Assembly: GCA_016649925.1 (NCBI GenBank)
Contig: JAENWO010000004.1
Location: 1 to 23,940, forward strand
DNA length: 23,940 bases
Source: Actinomycetales bacterium
GTDB taxonomy: Bacteria; Actinomycetota; Actinomycetes; Actinomycetales; Beutenbergiaceae
Reading direction: 5' to 3'
Both the position numbers and the translations under genes were made by a program. Positions 21,320 through 23,940 of the stretch are shown piece by piece (positions within the stretch are counted from its first letter, which is position 1; every line of letters begins with the position of its first letter). The notes under the pieces are model-generated. The model had not been told where the DNA came from. It ran no database searches and saw only the letters and a list, made by a program, of their open reading frames with translations.

Positions 21320-21371
21320 CGTCCACGTAGTTGGACGCACGTCGGGGCAGACCCCCGGTCGGAGGCCGGGG
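21320..21371 (+). promoter_or_regulatory. Hairpin pair in the rpmJ-rpsM spacer
   Basis: CGTCCA-CGTAGT-TGGACG (21320-21337) is followed by CCCCGG-N7-CCGGGG (21353-21371), with a competing GGGG-CAGA-CCCC option between. The 177-nt spacer is long for this cluster. It may attenuate transcription or bind a ribosomal protein. Confidence 0.35.
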
Positions 21372-21423
21372 CCCAGCACGGGACGGCGATGCGGAAGACC
21401 TCCGATACTCCACAGGAGTGAAG

Positions 21424-21801
21424 TTGGCACGACTTGTCGGCGTCGACCTCCCCCGCGAGAAGCGGCTAGAGGTTGCGCTCACCTACATCTACGGCGTCGG
21501 GCGTACCCGCGCGGGCCAGACCCTCACCGCCACCGGCCTGAGCCCGGACCTGCGCGTCAAGGACCTGGACGACACCTCGTTGGTCGCGCTGCGCGACTAC
21601 CTCCAGGGCCACTACAAGCTCGAGGGCGACCTTCGCCGTGAGGTCGCCGCCGACATCCGCCGCAAGGTCGAGATCGGCTGCTATCAGGGCGTCCGCCACC
21701 GTCGCGGCCTGCCCGTGCACGGACAGCGCACCAAGACCAACGCTCGTACCCGCAAGGGCCCGAAGCGCACCGTGGCCGGCAAGAAGAAGGCCGGTCGCTA
21801 G
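21424..21801 (+). CDS. rpsM: 30S ribosomal protein S13
   Basis: A 125-aa S13 of the 30S head, contacting P-site tRNA and L5. It contains ARLVGVDLPREKRLEVALTYIYGVG at the start and the diagnostic CYQGVRHRRGLPVHGQRTKTNARTRKGPKRTVAGKKK near the end. The start is TTG 21424: actinobacterial S13 begins MARL.GVDLPREKR, and AGGAG (21414-21418) lies 5 nt before the TTG. In-frame GTG 21418 overlaps that ribosome binding site and is unlikely. Confidence 0.96.
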   Translation: MARLVGVDLPREKRLEVALTYIYGVGRTRAGQTLTATGLSPDLRVKDLDDTSLVALRDYLQGHYKLEGDLRREVAADIRRKVEIGCYQGVRHRRGLPVHGQRTKTNARTRKGPKRTVAGKKKAGR

Positions 21802-21812
21802 TAGTCCGTCGA

Positions 21813-21837
21813 CGGTCGGGCGCGCAAGCGCCCACCG
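21813..21837 (+). promoter_or_regulatory. GNRA-tetraloop hairpin between rpsM and rpsK
   Basis: CGGT-(C bulge)-GGGCGC, loop GCAA, then GCGCCC-ACCG: 10 bp with one bulged base and a GCAA tetraloop, starting 12 nt after rpsM. Like the hairpin before rplN (4773-4788) it lacks a U-tract, so RNA stability or protein binding is as likely as termination. Confidence 0.45.
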
Positions 21838-21878
21838 GTCCGGATCGACGACCTCACCGAAGAAGAGAGAACTCATAC

Positions 21879-22286
21879 ATGCCTCCCAAGACTCGCCAGG
21901 CAGCCGGTGCGCGCAAGCCCCGCCGCAAGGAGAAGAAGAACGTCTCCGTCGGCCACGCCTACATCAAGTCCACGTTCAACAACACGATCGTCTCCATCAC
22001 CGACCCAAGCGGTGCGGTGATCTCCTGGTCGTCCTCCGGCCAGGTCGGTTTCAAGGGTTCGCGCAAGTCGACCCCGTTCGCCGCCCAGCTCGCTGCCGAG
22101 GCTGCTGCCCGCAAGGCACAGGAGCACGGCATGAAGAAGGTTGACGTCTTCGTCAAGGGCCCCGGCTCCGGCCGTGAGACCGCGATCCGCTCCCTCCAGG
22201 CCACCGGCCTCGAGGTCGGCTCCATCCAGGACGTCACCCCCCAGGCGCACAACGGCTGCCGTCCGCCGAAGCGCCGCCGCGTCTGA
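21879..22286 (+). CDS. rpsK: 30S ribosomal protein S11
   Basis: A 135-aa S11 of the 30S platform, near the E-site mRNA. After a basic N-terminus come VSVGHAYIKSTFNNTIVSITDPSGAVISWSSSGQVGFKGSRKSTPFAAQLAAE, VDVFVKGPGSGRETAIRSLQATGLEVGSI and the end DVTPQAHNGCRPPKRRRV, including the conserved isoaspartate-prone NG. AGAAGAGAGA precedes the ATG. No rpsD follows; the next gene is rpoA after a terminator-like hairpin. Confidence 0.98.
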   Translation: MPPKTRQAAGARKPRRKEKKNVSVGHAYIKSTFNNTIVSITDPSGAVISWSSSGQVGFKGSRKSTPFAAQLAAEAAARKAQEHGMKKVDVFVKGPGSGRETAIRSLQATGLEVGSIQDVTPQAHNGCRPPKRRRV

Positions 22287-22305
22287 CCTGCTCGTACCTG
22301 CTTGA

Positions 22306-22340
22306 CCCCCTCGTCCGGACCGATGGGCGGGGGGCTTTGC
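22306..22340 (+). terminator. Terminator between rpsK and rpoA
   Basis: Arms 22307-22316 and 22325-22334 form a 10-bp GC-rich stem with two G.U wobbles and an 8-nt loop, then CTTTGC. It is the only hairpin in the window with a short T-run, hence the best intrinsic-terminator candidate. rpoA must then rely on readthrough or its own promoter. Confidence 0.6.
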
Positions 22341-22342
22341 AC

Positions 22343-22362
22343 GGCGTCAAATAGCGGACGCC
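22343..22362 (+). promoter_or_regulatory. Hairpin just upstream of the rpoA ribosome binding site
   Basis: GGCGTC-AAATAGCG-GACGCC, a perfect 6-bp stem, ends 5 nt before AAAGGA (22368-22373). It may modulate rpoA translation. Confidence 0.35.
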
Positions 22363-22380
22363 TGCCGAAAGGACATACCC

Positions 22381-23385
22381 GTGCTCATCGCACAGCGCCC
22401 CGCCCTGACCGAAGAGATCGTCGACGACTACCGTTCGCGGTTCGTCATCGAGCCCCTCGAGCCCGGCTTCGGCTACACCCTCGGTAACTCCCTGCGCCGC
22501 ACGCTCCTCTCCTCCATCCCGGGCGCCGCGGTCACCAGCATCCGCGTCGACGGCGTGCTCCACGAGTTCTCGACGATCACCGGTGTCAAGGAGGACGTCA
22601 CCGAGATCATCCTGAACGTCAAGAACATCGTCGTCTCCTCCGAGAACGACGAGCCGGTCGTGATGTACCTGCGCAAGCAGGGCCCGGGCGTCGTCACCGC
22701 CGCGGACATCACCCCGCCGGCCGGTGTCGAGATCCACAACCCGGACCTGCACATCGCCACCATCAACGCCAAGGGCAAGCTCGAGATCGAGCTCACCGTG
22801 GAGCGTGGCCGCGGGTACGTCTCGGCCGCCCAGAACAAGGACTTCGACGCCGAGATCGGCCGCGTGCCGATCGACTCGATCTACTCCCCGGTCCTGAAGG
22901 TCACCTACAACGTCGAGGCCACCCGGGTGGAGCAGCGCACCGACTTCGACCGCCTGATCGTCGACGTCGAGACCAAGAAGTCCATGACCCCCCGCGACGC
23001 GCTCGCCTCGGCCGGCAAGACGCTGGTGGAGCTGTTCGGGCTCGCCCGTGAGCTCAACACCGAGGCCGAGGGCATCGAGATCGGCCCGTCCCCGACGGAC
23101 GCCGCGCTCGCCGAGGACCTCGCCCTGCCGATCGAGCAGCTCGACCTCACCATCCGGTCGTACAACTGCCTCAAGCGCGAAGGCATCCACGTGGTCGGCG
23201 AGCTCGTCGCCCGCAGCGAGGCCGACCTGCTGGACATCCGCAACTTCGGTGCGAAGTCGATCACCGAGGTCAAGGAGAAGCTGGCCGGTCTCGGCCTCTC
23301 GCTCAAGGACAGCCCCGCCGACTTCGACCCGTCACTCGTCGCGAGCGCGTACGACGACGGTGACGACTTCGACGAGTACGCCTGA
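22381..23385 (+). CDS. rpoA: DNA-directed RNA polymerase subunit alpha
   Basis: A 334-aa alpha subunit, the assembly platform of RNA polymerase. The N-terminal domain (to about 230) has the GFGYTLGNSLRRTLLSSIPGAAVTSIRVDG assembly motif. A short linker leads to the C-terminal domain (about 250-312), LDLTIRSYNCLKREGIHVVGEL and RNFGAKSITEVKEKLAGLGL, which binds UP elements and activators; Arg259 matches the key E. coli Arg265. The acidic tail is typical. The start is GTG 22381, 7 nt after AAAGGA. rplQ follows after 36 nt. Confidence 0.98.
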   Translation: MLIAQRPALTEEIVDDYRSRFVIEPLEPGFGYTLGNSLRRTLLSSIPGAAVTSIRVDGVLHEFSTITGVKEDVTEIILNVKNIVVSSENDEPVVMYLRKQGPGVVTAADITPPAGVEIHNPDLHIATINAKGKLEIELTVERGRGYVSAAQNKDFDAEIGRVPIDSIYSPVLKVTYNVEATRVEQRTDFDRLIVDVETKKSMTPRDALASAGKTLVELFGLARELNTEAEGIEIGPSPTDAALAEDLALPIEQLDLTIRSYNCLKREGIHVVGELVARSEADLLDIRNFGAKSITEVKEKLAGLGLSLKDSPADFDPSLVASAYDDGDDFDEYA

Positions 23386-23421
23386 CCCGCCGGTCCAACC
23401 CCACGAATCTGAGGAGACACC

Positions 23422-23940
23422 ATGCCTACGCCCACGAAGGGTCCTCGCCTCGGTGGTGGACCGGCGCACGAGCGGCTGATCCTGGCCAACCTGGCCCAGT
23501 CGCTGTTCGAGCACAAGAGCATCAAGACGACGGAGGCCAAGGCAAAGCGCCTGCGCCCCCTGGCCGAGCGCCTGATCAGCAAGGCCAAGCGCGGGGACCT
23601 GTCCGCACGCCGCCAGGTGCTCGCCGTGATCAGCCGCAAGGACGTCGTCTACACGCTGTTCTCGGAGATCGCCCCCGCCATGGCCGAGCGCCAGGGTGGC
23701 TACACGCGCATCACCAAGGTCAACCCCCGCAAGGGTGACAACGCCCCGATGGCCGTCATCGAGCTCGTGATGGAGCCGCTGAGCCCCAAGCAGGCCACCG
23801 TCCGTGAGGCCGAGGCGGCCGCGAAGCGCGCCTCCAAGCCCGTCGTGAAGGCCGACGACGCCGTCGCCGAGACCGCGGGTGACGCCGAGACCGCGGGTGA
23901 CGCCGAGACCGCGGGTGACGCCGAGACCGCGGGTGACGCC
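23422..23940 (+). CDS. rplQ: 50S ribosomal protein L17, runs off the right edge
   Basis: 173 codons are visible. The L17 core (residues 1-118) has GPRLGGGPAHERLILANLAQSLFEHKSIKTTEAKAKRLRPLAERLI and ends with TRITKVNPRKGDNAPMAVIELV. L17 binds 23S rRNA at the base of the 50S subunit. Beyond the core is an Ala/Lys-rich linker and then identical DAETAG hexapeptides that continue past the window end. Actinobacterial L17 commonly has an acidic/Ala tail, but exact repeats are unusual. GAGGAGA (23411-23417) is the ribosome binding site for ATG 23422. The stop is outside the window. Confidence 0.96.
   Translation, partial: MPTPTKGPRLGGGPAHERLILANLAQSLFEHKSIKTTEAKAKRLRPLAERLISKAKRGDLSARRQVLAVISRKDVVYTLFSEIAPAMAERQGGYTRITKVNPRKGDNAPMAVIELVMEPLSPKQATVREAEAAAKRASKPVVKADDAVAETAGDAETAGDAETAGDAETAGDA
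23863..23940 (+). repeat. 18-bp tandem repeat in the rplQ 3' end
   Basis: The unit GACGCCGAGACCGCGGGT encodes DAETAG. One near-copy (first codon GTC) at 23863-23880 is followed by three exact copies (23881-23934) and the start of another at the window edge, so the total number is unknown. Confidence 0.95.

Noticed and set aside
23863..23940. Repeat array considered as CRISPR
   Set aside because: Units abut with no spacers, are in frame with rplQ and encode DAETAG; it is a coding tandem repeat.

Overview
This window is a high-GC (about two thirds G+C) chromosomal segment from an actinobacterium, most probably of the order Micrococcales; the family cannot be fixed by eye. Signs for this are the protein sequences, the strong G/C preference at third codon positions, a single zinc-type rpsN inside the spc cluster, the short lid-type adenylate kinase, TTG starts for secY and rpsM, and an alpha cluster with no rpsD between rpsK and rpoA. 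Every gene I can support lies on the + strand.

Layout. Positions 2-4711 hold the S10 cluster: rplC (3' part only), rplD, rplW, rplB, rpsS, rplV, rpsC, rplP, rpmC and rpsQ. A 105-bp gap with two hairpins separates it from the spc cluster at 4817-9137: rplN, rplX, rplE, rpsN, rpsH, rplF, rplR, rpsE, rpmD and rplO. A strong hairpin follows, then secY-adk-map (9285-11994). The alpha cluster infA-rpmJ-rpsM-rpsK (20836-22286) is followed by a terminator-like hairpin, then rpoA and rplQ; rplQ runs off the right edge inside an 18-bp tandem repeat. rpmJ (37 aa) is easy to miss.

Between map and infA, where many bacteria have no or few genes, lies an insert of about 8.8 kb. It holds a membrane polyprenyl-phosphate sugar-1-phosphate transferase that starts exopolysaccharide repeat units (12449-13942), a CysQ-type PAP phosphatase (14060-14863), and two tandem, diverged STAND-ATPase/LuxR-type regulators (15239-17698 and 17805-20387). 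Its non-coding DNA is unusually rich in signals. There is a LacI/cre-like palindrome, an 11-bp-phased array of TCACC units just upstream of a -10 hexamer (like the PHO boxes of Streptomyces PhoP), a 21-23-codon upstream ORF ending 2 nt before the transferase start, a long nested hairpin with a competing pairing just upstream of the cysQ ribosome binding site, a hairpin/promoter/palindrome set ahead of the first regulator, and a perfect 9-nt Shine-Dalgarno sequence placed too far upstream to serve the second.

How it may work together. The flanks are core translation, secretion and transcription genes. The insert looks like a separately regulated surface-polysaccharide module: the transferase loads the first sugar onto the lipid carrier, CysQ removes PAP (a by-product of PAPS-dependent sulfation and sulfate assimilation), and the two regulators probably sense small molecules or protein partners. 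The grouping is seen in the sequence; the functional link is inference.
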